Shown one piece after another: positions 36,301-47,811 of a stretch of DNA of 64,000 bases. The stretch covers positions 930,001 through 994,000 of the forward strand of contig JAVTLE010000023.1 in assembly GCA_033439295.1 (NCBI GenBank), given 5' to 3'. Every line of letters begins with the position of its first letter. Position 1 is the first letter of the stretch. The position numbers and the translations under genes are program-made. The stretch comes from Deuterostichococcus epilithicus. Taxonomy: Eukaryota; Chlorophyta; Trebouxiophyceae; Prasiolales; Stichococcaceae. The notes beneath the pieces are model-generated. The model did no database searches. It was not told the origin of the DNA and saw only the letters and a program-made list of their open reading frames with translations.

Positions 36301-39300
36301 GTGGGCGATGCTGCAACGCATGATGGGAAGCCGCTGCGCGGCGCTGCCAGCTGCGGGTAGCGCAACGGCTGTCTTGCTGGGCAAGCCTTTGTTTCATGAG
36401 GTGCAATGAAGACGCAGCTCATCATGCTTCGCTGGTAGCACCAGCCGGGTTGGTGGTGCTCTGAGTCTCAGCGAAACACGCGACTCAGTGTTTTCACAGC
36501 TCATGATGCGCCGGGTGGTCAAGGCGGCTCCATGGGGCGTTTGCTGCAGCCCCTACGGGAGACCAGTTGGCGAACTGAACCGCACTGCTGCTGCAGGCAC
36601 ACCCTCGGGCTGCCAGAAACGCCGCCGTCTGCGCCAAGTAGACACAGTATTGACATGAATCATCAAATGCAGTGCCGGCGGGAGCCAAGCCGGAGGATTA
36701 TGCCGCGCTGCTGCTGGCCCGGGCGGCGCATCAGGCGCTGGCTGCAGCTGACTCGGAGCTGCTGGGCCAGGTCTGCGCCACATTCGGCCATCTACTTTCC
36801 ATGAACGTGCTGACGAGCAACTGCGGCATATCGACTGCGGCACCCCGCAGTGGTGCTATGCCATGCCCTCGCCAGGGATCTGGGCTGCTTTGCTCGACCG
36901 GCTCGGCCACGCAACCCGCCACGCATGTCTGCCGAACGGTGCATGCGACCACTGACGGTGCACCATGGGCCACCCTGTTCGGAACCAGGCGATGCAACAC
37001 CTGTCACTTTTGAGCAGGTGTATGCGGCCTTTGGCGCGCTGCTGCGGCAGGCAGGACGGGCGGCGCTCGACAGGGCACGTGCACAACCAGACGCGCCGGC
37101 GCACCGTGAGTCGTTTAGAGTTTCTGTAGTATCTTATGTAAAGAAAGGAGGAGGAGATGTGACGATCTCCCGGCTGCTCATCGAGCATTTCCGCACACTG
37201 CTCCTCGCAGCAGGCCTTGTGCTCAGTGCCGCTTGAATGGCCTTGCAGCAGATACAAACAGCGTCGACCTCGTTGCTGGCGAGCACCCCTCTGCCACATG
37301 GCGCCATGTGGCAGGGTTTGTTGCAGCATGCTCGTGCGCACATGTCACCTGCGCCCGCCGCTGGCGCTCCTGTTTGTGCCCCTCCGTGCCTCCGCAGCGC
37401 CGTGGGCGGAGGCGATGCCCCGCTGATGGATGCCGGAGGTGGGCCGTGCTGACTCTCTTCCGTTTCTGCCTCAGCAGCGCCGCACGCCGACGGCGATGCC
37501 GCATTGGGATCCCCGAAGTGGCGCGGCGCTCCGGATGCTGCCGCCCGCCCCCCGCCGGCAATGCGTCTTCAGGTCTACACATGTTGTCTCCTCCAACTGC
37601 AGCGCCGCAGGCGGTGGCGATGCCGCGGTGGGCGCCCGAAGTGGACTGGCGCTCCTGGTCGCCCGAGGACCTGCGGTGCATGGACCCCACGGAGGTCGAG
37701 GCCCAGCTGACCCTGGAGCTGCAGCACCTCAATGCGCACGAGGTGCGACGATCGAGTGACACCTGTCCCATGAAACAGGGATCACGCGCTGTGAGACGAC
37801 CGCAGCCAGACCGGATGTCTCAAGCATGCGTCGCGGCTGCATCGTCAGATGAAAGATGCAACCCCCTGCTTTGCCCGCTGGAGATGCCGCTGCATGCCCG
37901 CGGGCCCCCTGGATGCGGTGCGCCCACCCTGGACCATGAGACGGCTCATGTTGTGTGGTGCTTGGCAGGTGGCGATGAATGAGTCGATACGGAAGGGCGC
38001 CTGGGCCAAGAACTGGCAGCGCTACGAGAAAGATGACCAGGTGCGCCCCGTTTCACAGATATCTGCCTCTCCTTTTGTTGTGAGTTGTTTCGTTTGATCG
38101 GTTCGTTGACAAGCAGGTAAGGCAGGACTGCTCATCTCTGAGAACAGACTGTCTGTCTGACAAGCGAGGCGGCCGCAATGCTCAGGCGCCGGTTTCTGCC
38201 GCCGGCTTCGTGCATGCTTTCAAGACAGGCAGTCCCGCCAATGCATCGTGTCAAGTCGGGGGGCACTGGCTCAAAGTCCACCCAGCCCTCTCTGCAGGCC
38301 TGGCCACGCCACAGGCCCTCAGGCGCATGCTCAACAACAACTAAACCAAATGTGTGTGCAAGGTGCAAGCTTTGTGCGCCGCACGGATCGTCGAAATATT
38401 GCTGGTTGTGCCTGCGCACATCTGGGAACGGCGCACATGCCGCTGACCGCAGCTTGCCCCGTAAGTCGACTGAAACTGTCAAGGCTCATGTACGGCGCAG
38501 ATCTCGGCCATACTGCTGTACCCGGCGCACGTGCTGGAGCGCTACCCGCTGCAGGACATGCTGGGAGACACCCGAGTCCTCCCAGCCATAAGCAGGTGAA
38601 TTTTGTGTATGATCATCTGTGTGATTAAATGATGATCGTTTGTAAACTTTCCGTGGTGTTCTCACAGCCTGACTCAGCAGAACACACGAATCGTCTTGGG
38701 AGCCACCACCGGCGACCGCTGCATTAGTAGGGCTTGCATTGAAAGCATGATGTCTGCTCGAAGCCTTGGCACATGCACGTGATGACAGCATGGTAGCTGA
38801 GAGGGGAGGCGTGTGCCGCAAGAGGCGTGCCGACAAGCCTTGCATTTGCACATGCCGCAGCGGCGGCAGTGCTGAGGAGGCGACAAGATCTGACCGCAGA
38901 CAAACGACCCATAGTCGGATGCCTTGCACTGCAGGGCAACGGAGCTGGCGGCGTTCGAGACGCTGCTGCACAAGCTGAACACGACGCGGCCGCCACAGGA
39001 CGACAAAACGCACGACACAACCTGCAGTGAGCACTTCTTCTGAGCAGCAGACATCTGCTGCACAACATGCACGCCTGCAGCAGACATGCCATCACATCGT
39101 CGCTACTGACTGCTCCTGCCTCCACGTATGGTGCTTCTGTCCAAAGTCGCATCGTGCGCGCTCACCATGTTTGCAAGTCCGCCGTGCACAATGACGCGCA
39201 TGTTGCATGCGGCATGCCAGCTCGGGCGCTTCGACCTCTGACAGGTGCGCCGCTGCCTGAGGCGATCGCCTCGACACAGTCTGCCGCACAGGAATGTGAA

Positions 39301-41671
39301 TCAGAAGGTCCATGGAGCCGCCGCCTCGGACTGATGCCGTTTGAAACCTCTCCTGCAGGCGAGGAGTTTGCCACGCGGCTGGCGCTGGTGCATGCTGACC
39401 TTGTGGTGGCCGCCCAGGTAAGATCGAACAAATGCCGAGTCGACGTAACTGATCAATCTGGTTGATACGATCATGGATGCGCCAGGTGCCTGCCGCATGC
39501 AAGGCCTGTGCGTGCGGGCGCATGCAGCGCCGTCTTTGCCTGTCCCGAGCCTGCGGCCGGCGGCCGGGTGCTGGCGCCTCTGAGGCTGGCTTTCCCGCCC
39601 GCAGCTGGCGGTGGCAAGCGGGGACCCGGGCTTTGCGGCTGCGCAGCTGCCGCGCCTGTACACCACGCTGTCCCTGGTGAGCTGCTGCAGCCAAGCCATT
39701 CACTCTGGCACGACCGGGCGACTCCATCGTTCCGGTGGGCCAGCGCAGCCAGCCACAATGCAGGCTCCTGCCGGAGGCAGGTCAGCGCGGCAGCCGGGCG
39801 GCGCCGCACACGGGGCATGCGCATGCTGCTGCTTGCCCCCGTGGTCGCCCCAGAGCACACAGGCGGCGTTATACGCAACAACGCTGCTGAGCGCCAGCTG
39901 ACATTCTCAACACATGTCTGGCATGATGAAGGCTTGCTGCCTCAAGCTATCTGCGTCATTGCCACACGTCAGCTGGGCAGAGGCCCACGCCTGTGCGCCA
40001 CTTGTTTGCCTACTGCAGTGCTAGGATCGCCTAGCCTTGGCCTGCCCAATTCTGCCGTTCAGCTGCCACTCAGACACTTAAATGCTTGCATGACCCCGCC
40101 AGGAGCGCCCCGGTCGTCTCGCAGACTGCAGTGCTCGGGGTGGACCTGGGCAACGTTCTCAAGACACTTTTGACAATTTAACAATAAATCCAGGGTCAAA
40201 ATAGTCAATCGATGCAGGTGCACCGTTTATTCGCCAAGCTGCAATGCTGGGCGCGGCAGCTGGACGTCTGGCGGAGCATGGACCATGACGACGCCGACGC
40301 CAGGTCTGACTGTCTCTCCGAAAAGTGCTCACGAAAGGGAATGAGAGCCTCAGGGCGCTTTCAGGCCGCTGGTGCCCATGGCGCAGACCCAAGCGATACC
40401 CTGAGCCCAGACCCCTGCTACCAGGTCTGTGCTCAGGGTATGGTTGGTTCCTGTCATGCGGATCGCAGACGCCCATGGATGCTCGAGCCCGCCATGCAGT
40501 GCGCCGTGCCGCACACATGCGCCGGGGTCCTACTGCCTTCCGGCATGACGTCTCACTGCCAACACGCCTTCCGCCGCATGCTGCGGCTGGCGGCGGCGCC
40601 AGGCGATGTGCTCGGATGCGCAGAGGAGCCGCCCAACGGACTTGGTGCCGTATGTCTGCACGAGTGGTGACGCCCTGTCGAAACCTGAACCCGAAACCAT
40701 GCTGTCCGCAGCGTGGACATGGAGATGCTGCGGCAGCTGTGGGGCCTGGCGCGACAGTGCATGCCCGTTATCCCACGGCAGGTGCGCACGCGCCTATATT
40801 AAATATACTCTCAAGATTGCCATTTTAAAGCACGCGCCTGTCGACTGGCGGCTCTGATGCACGATGTTATGCTCTGTTCACTGCTACGTGTTCTGTCATA
40901 TACGCAGGGACTGAGGTTGATTCGCTTGTGAACTCAGCATCCAGCAGCCAAAGACAGCTTCCGCTCTGCGTGACCACACTGCTGTCCACCTGGCAGGTCG
41001 AGGGTCTGTTTGGCGCCCTGGTCGGGCGCACCATCGAGGCCTGTCTGCGCGCCGACTCGCTGTCAGCGGTGCAGGCCATCACCCGGTGCGACTCCTGATC
41101 CCTCTTCCTGCAGAGGAACTCGTCTTCCTGCAGAGACATTCTTCGTCTTCTATGGTGGATATAAATGGAACGGTGTTGGCGGTGTCTCCATGCACTGTCT
41201 GGCTGCAATGCCAGCACATGCCTAAGATCCGAATTGGCCGCAGGCGGAGTTGAGGAGAAGGCACAATGAACATGGTTTCGACATTCATCTGCGTGCAGGG
41301 ACGCAAGCCGCATCTGTGCCCATGCGGGACTCACAGCTGAAGCCGGCGAGCAGCCGCCGGCAGCGGCATTGTGGTGGAAGGACGTCCGTGACAGGTTTGT
41401 GCGAATAGCTGCCCTTTCGGCTCCAGAACACCAGCCAGCACGGTGCTGGCAAAGTCCTCCTGCATGTCACAGTTGTGGTGCATACTGCTTTGCATAGAGG
41501 AAGCCCGAAGCACGATCTGGAGGTGCTGCCGCCTGGGGAGACTGCCGGTGCATGATACGGCTGAGGAGCGCCTGGGAAGTGGCGGAGCTAACAACTGATG
41601 TGCGACACTGCAGAGCACTCATGGACACTCTGCGGGCGCTGCGGCGCCAGATCCGGGACTATTTTGCTTAA
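30399..41671 (+). CDS. large alpha-helical protein of unrecognised family, about 25 exons
   Basis: Exons: 30399-30509, 30814-30897, 31171-31412, 31606-31709, 31886-31973, 32194-32373, 32846-32955, 33300-33423, 33929-34125, 34473-34537, 35033-35114, 35349-35450, 36056-36181, 36673-36770, 37018-37105, 37603-37742, 37969-38040, 38501-38595, 38935-39026, 39359-39417, 39605-39676, 40218-40303, 40712-40781, 40997-41085, 41614-41671 (TAA). All phases close except at 34537/35033, where an exon or boundary is missed. The result is about 880 aa, almost wholly helical with no enzyme motif. Sample segments: EELFNQVQAMLQTR, VTDWLGEVHHMGG, LQVAGQVMQSYDLL, MLAALHCAVHVLM, FETLLHKLNTTRPP, IRDYFA at the C-terminus. 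It looks like a scaffold or tethering-type protein; I do not assign a family. Confidence 0.65.
33683..33880 (+). repeat. two decayed tandem copies of an exon start in the large unknown gene
   Basis: The functional exon (33929 on, CCGCAG then AGCGCCATCCCGCTGCAGCT) is preceded by two degraded versions with their own CAG acceptors at about 33683-33760 and 33802-33880. Spacing is a regular 120 bp or so, giving three tandem units. All three keep recognisable GCCATSCC, GGCGT and GGTCAC blocks. Only the last leads into VTDWLGEVHH in phase. Confidence 0.8.
34967..35015 (+). repeat. decayed copy of the exon at 35033
   Basis: CACAG followed by GAGACTGCAGCGCTGTTCGA, with a later GTGCCGG, mirrors CGCAG plus GAGGCGCTGCTGAGGTCCAA and CTGCCGG of the functional exon about 62 bp downstream. 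It could read ETAALFEASAGVSQ but ends at a TGA soon after. Confidence 0.5.
35955..36000 (+). repeat. decayed copy of part of the exon at 36056
   Basis: CCACGCGCCTGCCTGCCACT, preceded by CCCCAG, repeats CCCCGCGCCTGCCTGCTGCT inside the functional exon about 120 bp downstream. Confidence 0.6.
37325..37550 (+). repeat. two to three decayed tandem copies of an exon start
   Basis: The functional exon start at 37603 (CAG then CGCCGCAGGCGGTGGCGATG, followed by CGCCCGAAGTGG and GGCGCTCC) is preceded by copies at about 37472-37550 (CGCCGCACGCCGACGGCGAT, CCCCGAAGTGGCG) and 37393-37445 (CGCCGTGGGCGGAGGCGATG). A more degraded block near 37325-37385 retains GGCGCTCCTG. Spacing is about 80-130 bp. Confidence 0.75.
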
Positions 41672-42555
41672 GCGAAGGACTCCGAATCGTGTTGCCGCTG
41701 AACGGAGCTGTGCTGATGAACGGCTCTTGTTGAGTTGTAGTCACAAATAGGTTACGAACGTTGAAAGTGCATACGGCATTGTTTGTCTACCATCACTGAC
41801 TAGGCACATCATGGCGTGCACAATAAAGCACGGCAGGGATCTTATTCAGCTATACCTATGATCTGAAAGCAAATGAATCTCAACACAAAATGACGGCATT
41901 GGAGCAAGAGACACTCCGAGACACCCGTTAGCCCGTGATCGCCCCCGATCATAGCGCGTATACAGACCTTTGCGCTCACTCACTCCACCCCTGGCTCAGG
42001 CACGAACGCCCCAGCCCTCGGACCCAAACCAAACATGAACAATCCACAGCGGCGGCAAACTTTCACTTTGGATCTCGGCAGTCGGCCTGCCCATCGCTGC
42101 TCAGAAACAGCGCGTGATGTAATCAGTCAGCGGGTTGCGCCAAGAACGTTCGAATATCCACACTAGCAGCCGTCTGCCCCTCTGTGCACAAGTGTGTGCA
42201 GTCTGCCGCCACAGCCCGCATTGCCCGCTGATGGCAGAATGAGGCCTCCACCCATCCGCCTTGCTGTCCGTAGCGCCATCCTTGTTGCACGAACAGCCTG
42301 TTTGTGCAGCAACAATCTGTGCCGGACAAGCGGCCTCAGTGGCCGCTTGTCAATCTGTTCAACATGCTTGCGGCACCCGCCTCTGAAGTTGTTGACGGGC
42401 GGCTGATTGTTGGGCGGCCCGCATCTCGGAGAAGTTTGTTGCATCTCGAATTTGGTGGCGGGCGGCTGAAGCAGGTGACCGTGCAGGTACCACGGACCAG
42501 ATGTGTTGGTGGCCTCCTCTTCAGAAACATGTCGCCTCGGGCCCTGCTGCCGGCC
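41672..42555. other. convergent 3' region, large unknown gene and BAR gene
   Basis: Tail-to-tail region holding both 3'UTRs. AATAAA occurs near 41821 and a plus-strand TGTAA at 42118-42122. The right part holds decayed copies of the BAR gene 3' end. No other coding sequence seen. Confidence 0.5.
42370..42490 (-). repeat. decayed copies of the terminal BAR-gene exon
   Basis: On the minus strand the last coding stretch of the BAR gene (42604-42556, YLPGYLRQPSGNKF then TGA) is followed by two degraded copies at about 42490-42440 (GGTACCTGCACGGTCACCTG, AGCCGCCCGCCACCAAATTC) and 42420-42370 (CAGCCGCCCGTCAACAACTT). These copies lie beyond the stop codon, so the process is not restricted to introns. 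Confidence 0.65.
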
Positions 42556-45500
42556 TCAGAACTTGTTGCCAGACGGCTGGCGCAGGTAGCCGGGCAGATA
42601 CCGCCGTGGGGGCTGCTGCTGCGCGTACTCGCGTGAGCTATCGGTGTCGGCGCTCGACGCCTGCGGGCGTCGAAGATAAAAACGTGGCAAGGAGTAGGTT
42701 TCGCAAGAAAGACGTCTCGCATAAACAAAAAGGAATCGGGTGCCGGGCCGGCAGATGGTTCACACCCAAAAGCCGGCAGGCACCGCATGAGGTAGGGTGT
42801 CCATAATGACACTGGAGATCAGTGCACCCTTAACGGTGCTCCGACATGATCTACCCGCACCGCATCACAGCATGGCATACCCGCACTGGCTAAATCTTGA
42901 ACTCTAAACCCTAAACCCTGGAGTCCGCACCGGGGAGCCCGGGGATCCTGGCACCTCGATGACAGATGCCTCGCTCGGCGACCGGTTGTGGCCACCTGCG
43001 CAAGCAGACGGCACTTTGAGGTCGTGCGGCCCGACGCTTCTCAGTCGGTTCTCACGCTTGGATAGTCGATCAGCATTCGCACGGACGCTCGCACGGCACA
43101 GGCGAGCTGGTTGCTGCTGCAGGCAGACTTGGAACTCTGCATGCCCATCTGATAGCACAGTCTACCATAAAAGTACAGCTTTAGAAGAAGCACGAGGGAG
43201 GCAGCCTGCCGTGGCTCTCCGTCAAACTCGGCTTGAGACGATGCGGCGCAGGTCGCCCTCACAACACCAAACTGCTGCAACAGCAACTGGCGTCTTGCTC
43301 TGCCAGCCACTGGCGGCCTGGCACGCGACTAGCTCTGCTGCGAGCGGCCAGAGCGAAGGCGCAGGTGCGGAGGCCATGCACACCACGAAAGTGACGGCGA
43401 CAGCGATGTCTCACCTGGCGCCGACGCCGGGCTGAGGCCGCCGCCATTCTGGTCGCCGCGCGGTGCCGCCAGGTACCCGTCACTGGGGTTGCGCGTGTAG
43501 CCCTGCGATGGTTCACCACCGCCGCCGCGCGCGGGCAGCCTTGCCGGCAGCTGCGACGGCGAGCAGAAGCAGGCGCGTCAGCGCCGCAGCGACTGCATCC
43601 TCGACAGCCAGCCTCGCTGCCGGAGGCGTCCCTCGCCGTGCAGCAGCAGTGCTGGGAGCTACATGTGACGCAAGCGCCCGCAGAAGGATATGACTGGGCA
43701 GAGTGCTCCGGCCTCGGGATCCAGCAGCAAAACACACACAGAAGTCTGCCGACGTGCACAGCCGCTGCGGTGCCCAGGCGGGCGCGGCGGTGCAGGGTCC
43801 CGACCTTTGCAGGGCGCATGTATCCTCCCGCATAGGCGCCGTAGGCGCTGTCGCCGTCGCTTCCGCCGCCGCTCGGCACGCCGGGCGGGGGCGCCGAGTC
43901 CGCCCACACCATCCCGGCGCCGGCTGGCAGGTCGCCCTGCAGCAGGGTTTGCAACAGCACTGTCGCGGGGGACGCGCCAGGGCGGCACGCTTGCAAGGCG
44001 GACGCTCGCGGAACCCTGAGCAAGCATCTCGGCGCAGGTGTGCAAGCACTGTCCACACACCCGCCTCAGCAGCAATCCGGCTGTGCAGCACCAACCTTTG
44101 CTTTTCTATGGAGCAGCTGTTTGAAGTTTTGAGCACGAGGTGCATGCCACAAACGACTTGCTGCTTCTTCAGCCACAAGAGACGCCGTAAGGTGCCTCGC
44201 GGCCGCGTCCCAGTGGCTCGGCCGGGCTCACCTGCGGCTCCGCGACGGCGCCGCCCGCCGACCGCGAGTGCCCATGGCTGGGCGTCAGGGGCGCCTGCGA
44301 AACCTGCTGCTGCGGGTACTTCTGCTGCTGCGGCGCCGCGCCGGGCGGCGAGTACTGCGACGAGTACGCCGCCGCTGCCGACCTCACCGCCTGCTGCTGC
44401 AGTGGCAGGTCCGCCGCGGTGGCCGCCGCTGGGGGGAAGCTCGGCGGAGGCGCCGACGCCGCGCCCCCGCCGATGGGGCTGCCCGCGGCGCCCCTGCCGC
44501 CGTTGAACGAGCCGCCGAGGCTGGACGAAAAGGAGCTGTCAGCGCTGCCGCCGGCGGCGGCGAGGGGCGGGCCCCCAGCCCAGGACGGCTTGGCCGCCCC
44601 GGGCGCCAGGCGCGGCAGCGGCGAGGGGCGCGCCTGCGGCGGCGGCCGCGGCGCCGGCTGCGCCGGCCGCGGCTGCGGCGGCGTCGCTATGCCCGGCTGC
44701 AGTTGGCATATGGCAATGCGCGCTCGGTCAGCAATGAGGAGGAACACGGAGAGGTTCAGGAAGCTCAGCATCCGGCCCATCGACACGAGATCATTCAGAC
44801 AGCATGTTCACCCGCGCCAGAACCCTCGACAAGATGCTGGGGACAGCACATCAACTGTGCTGCGCCCGCAGCAACGTGTTGCAGGTGCTGCCGCAGGCAC
44901 ACACACCCTCACAAGCGAGCCTCGTCCCAGCCATGTTTATGGAAAATGCCCCACACCCCGAGGAAGTTCTCACCGGCGCCGCGCCAGGCCGGCCCGCATA
45001 CTGCAGCGACAGCGCCGCAAACGCCGCCGACAGCGCCCCGGTGGCGGCCGCCACCTGCCCCATCGCCTGGCGTGAATCCCGCGCCAGCGCCGTCGCGGTG
45101 CGGTGCGTCGACTCCTCCAGCTCCAGGTACGCGTTCCACCTCTCTGTGTGTGTTGGGATGAGGGTTCAGGGATGACTCTGGTGTTGACCATCCGAGGAGC
45201 AGGGTCTAACGTCGCGTGTGCGGTGCGTCGGCTCCCCCAGCTCGAGCCAGGCGGTGCACTGCTGTGCATGGTTGGGGCTTGCAGGTGTTGATGTTCGCCG
45301 TGCATGGGCCTAGGCCGCTGCTGACTGCTATGCGCCGGACGTTGACTCTGCAGCGCAGCGCTTGCAACCGCTCCGTGCATCAACAATGCATCGACAGCCT
45401 GAGAAGGCTCTGCTGCTGTTGCCGCCGACCGCTTGGTGTGTGCCTGCAGGACCTGCCCCACCTGCCAGCACGAGCGCCCCATTTCTCGCATTGCACATCG

Positions 45501-46871
45501 GATGCCAGTGTCGGATGCAGGGGGCGAGGGGGACTACCAAAACTGCGCACCTTGCCGCTGGACCTCCTTCTCCTGGATGCCCGCGTCCATGGCGGCTGCC
45601 GCCGCAGGGCCCTTCTTGCCAGAAATCTTCTGCTGGTAGCCCTATGCAGGGAGGCAGCGACTTGCATCCGAAGTCGCTTGAAGACAACTTCTCCAGACGT
45701 GCACGGATCAGACTGGCAGTCCGCACAGAATCCAGTGCAAATCGCATACCGATGGGCAGTGAGCACTCTGTAATCACAACAATAGATAGGGACACTTATC
45801 ATTATGTACCTGCGCCTTGACGAGCTCAGCGCACGCCGTCTCGTAGTGCTTCCTGCTGCCCTCCAGCGGCGTCATCGCCGCCTGCAGCGTCAAAGCACAG
45901 GAACTGACGCGTGGGGCCTGCTGATCCCGTCACCATGGTTTCGAGGTAGACCTGCTCAAGCTTAGTGAGTGCTGCACCGCTGCCGCCATTGCAGCATTCG
46001 AAAACACTGACACACGTGGATTTGTTGTAGGCCCACGAAAGGGACACCCTTACCTTGAGCTGCCCATATCGCTTGTGCCAGGCATCTATAGGCTGGAAGG
46101 TCTCCTGCTGCAGCTTCGCATTGAGCTCCTGCAGGTTGCGACATGATGCGGCAGGGTCAGGGCGCGACTGAGACTGTGTCAACTTGCTTGGCCCCAGAGT
46201 AATACAATCAAGCCCGTGAAAAGATGTCCGACGGCTGCGCGCATGACACCACAACTCTGCCTGCACCATGCAGCCGACGCCAGTTCCCACCCAAAACGAG
46301 CTGACGGAGGTGCAACAGGTGGTTCCCAGCACACGAGCAGTGAACGGCGCGCCTTGATGATCTCGGCGCTCGGCAGCGGGATAGGGGAACTGCCCGGCAC
46401 GGGCTGCTTGGCGACCTCCTCGGGCAGGTGCGCGTCATTGGCGCCCAGCGTCGTGTGGTTCCACACCTGCCACAGGAGGGTGGGAAGTTGAGAGTCGAGA
46501 GACGTGACGCGGGCGCACGACAGGCACATGAAGACCCGTGACACGTGCGTCGCAGGAGCCAAGAGTCATGCCGCGCAGTGGCCACAACAATCTGCCTGGC
46601 CACAATGCCGGTGTCGCACCCGCGGGAAGGTGTGCAGAGTGACGTCCAGCACGCCCGCCAGCTCTGCCACAGAGCACAAAACGCTCAATGACATGACTGT
46701 TTTCTCTGCACTTCCAAAGATACCTGGTGCTCGCAAGCAGCAGCAGAGTTTCAGGGGGTAACTGGTGGAAGCCGGCTTACGTGCTGTACTGGCTAGAAAG
46801 CCCTTCAGCTGCGCTTCCGCCTTGACCAGCTGCCGTTTCCAGGTCTGCAGTTCTGTATACGTCTGCGCCAT
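42556..46871 (-). CDS. BAR-domain protein with Pro/Gly/Ala-rich tail, 12 exons, 497 aa
   Basis: Exons (high to low): 46871-46781, 46663-46620, 46466-46335, 46128-46054, 45881-45810, 45629-45551, 45143-44974, 44696-44232, 43936-43805, 43502-43415, 42995-42955, 42660-42556 (TGA); phases close. Residues 1 to about 221 form a long helical module: YTELQTWKRQLVKAEAQLKG, VWNHTTLGANDAHL, FQPIDAWHKRYGQLK, AAMTPLEGSRKHYETACAEL, then WNAYLELEESTHRTATALAR. The order of a small folded turn, PLE..RKHYE and long helices is the pattern of BAR domains, which dimerise and bind curved membranes. The tail is low-complexity and likely disordered, with repeated Tyr-Gly and Gln motifs and a basic end, YLPGYLRQPSGNKF. 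Reading through the 42955 donor instead gives an alternative end at a TAG (42904-42906) formed by telomere-like sequence. The BAR subfamily is not resolved. Confidence 0.75.
42898..42918. repeat. interstitial telomere-like repeat (CCCTAAA)2
   Basis: CTCTAAACCCTAAACCCTGG on the plus strand is two units of the plant telomere repeat. It lies in the last intron of the BAR gene, close to the donor, in TTTAGGG orientation relative to the transcript. Confidence 0.8.
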
Positions 46872-47811
46872 CCGCTTCCCGGGTTCGGTGGTGGAGGCTG
46901 TAAAGAAAGGGGTCGCTGCGATGAGATGTGTCTAGTTTTGTGCTGCAAATATCGGCATGCTCCTTGTCATGAGAAGCATGCTTGCGCATGCATTGCAGAA
47001 CCACCATCACCTGCTTTGAAGACTCCCATCTTCCCACGCTGCACCTCAGTAGTAGATTTCACGAGTGGGCGAAACGCTTGCGACGAAGCGGCACTGCTTC
47101 CGATGCTACAACAGCTGTTAATGAACGTAGGACAGATAGACGATGTTTTGCTGGAGAAGCGGAGATGGATTTCGCTCATTTGCCCATGTCAGACACAGCA
47201 TGCAAGCACACTCCCGTGAGCGATTGCACATCGGCGGCCAGCTGGCGGCCGCCAGAAGATTTGTTGGTTTGTCCCTTCTCCTCCTTTCCCCAATTGTGTC
47301 ACCGTACAAGGTGCTTCCTGAGCACCCGAGATCTTCATGCCTTTTCGCTTCATCTTTGGGCTTCGGGTCTCACCTAGACAGGATATGCGCGTTGATGGGC
47401 AACGACCTGGAAATGCCTGTGGTGCGGATGACTCGCCCCGGCTTCGGCGGCGGAGGCTGGCGGACTCTGCCGAGGGGAATGGCTTCTTGTTCAACAAATC
47501 CTCCTGTGGCGTTTACCTTCCTGTGCTTTTTTTGACGTGACTTGAAGCTACTATTGTGGACGCTGACAAACCCAGGCGCATCAACTTTTCTTCAGAACCT
47601 GCCGCCGTCACCTAACCCTTGGTCAACCTGCCGCCGCTGCTGGCGAAACAGGAACAAGAGGGCACTAAACGTCAAACCGCGACGTGATTGCCGTATGTCA
47701 GGTCCTGGTCTAGTCCTTACCATGGTGGCCGCAAGGAAATCACGACACAGTCAAGGGCGGGCATGCACTCGCACGCGACTCACTGTCCCCTCCCTACTGT
47801 TCGCTCGTCGC
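46872..47811. other. intergenic, BAR promoter / GT8 gene 3'UTR
   Basis: Between two minus-strand genes. Open frames up to about 130 codons on the plus strand have no recognisable domain. No repeat or RNA gene seen. Confidence 0.45.
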
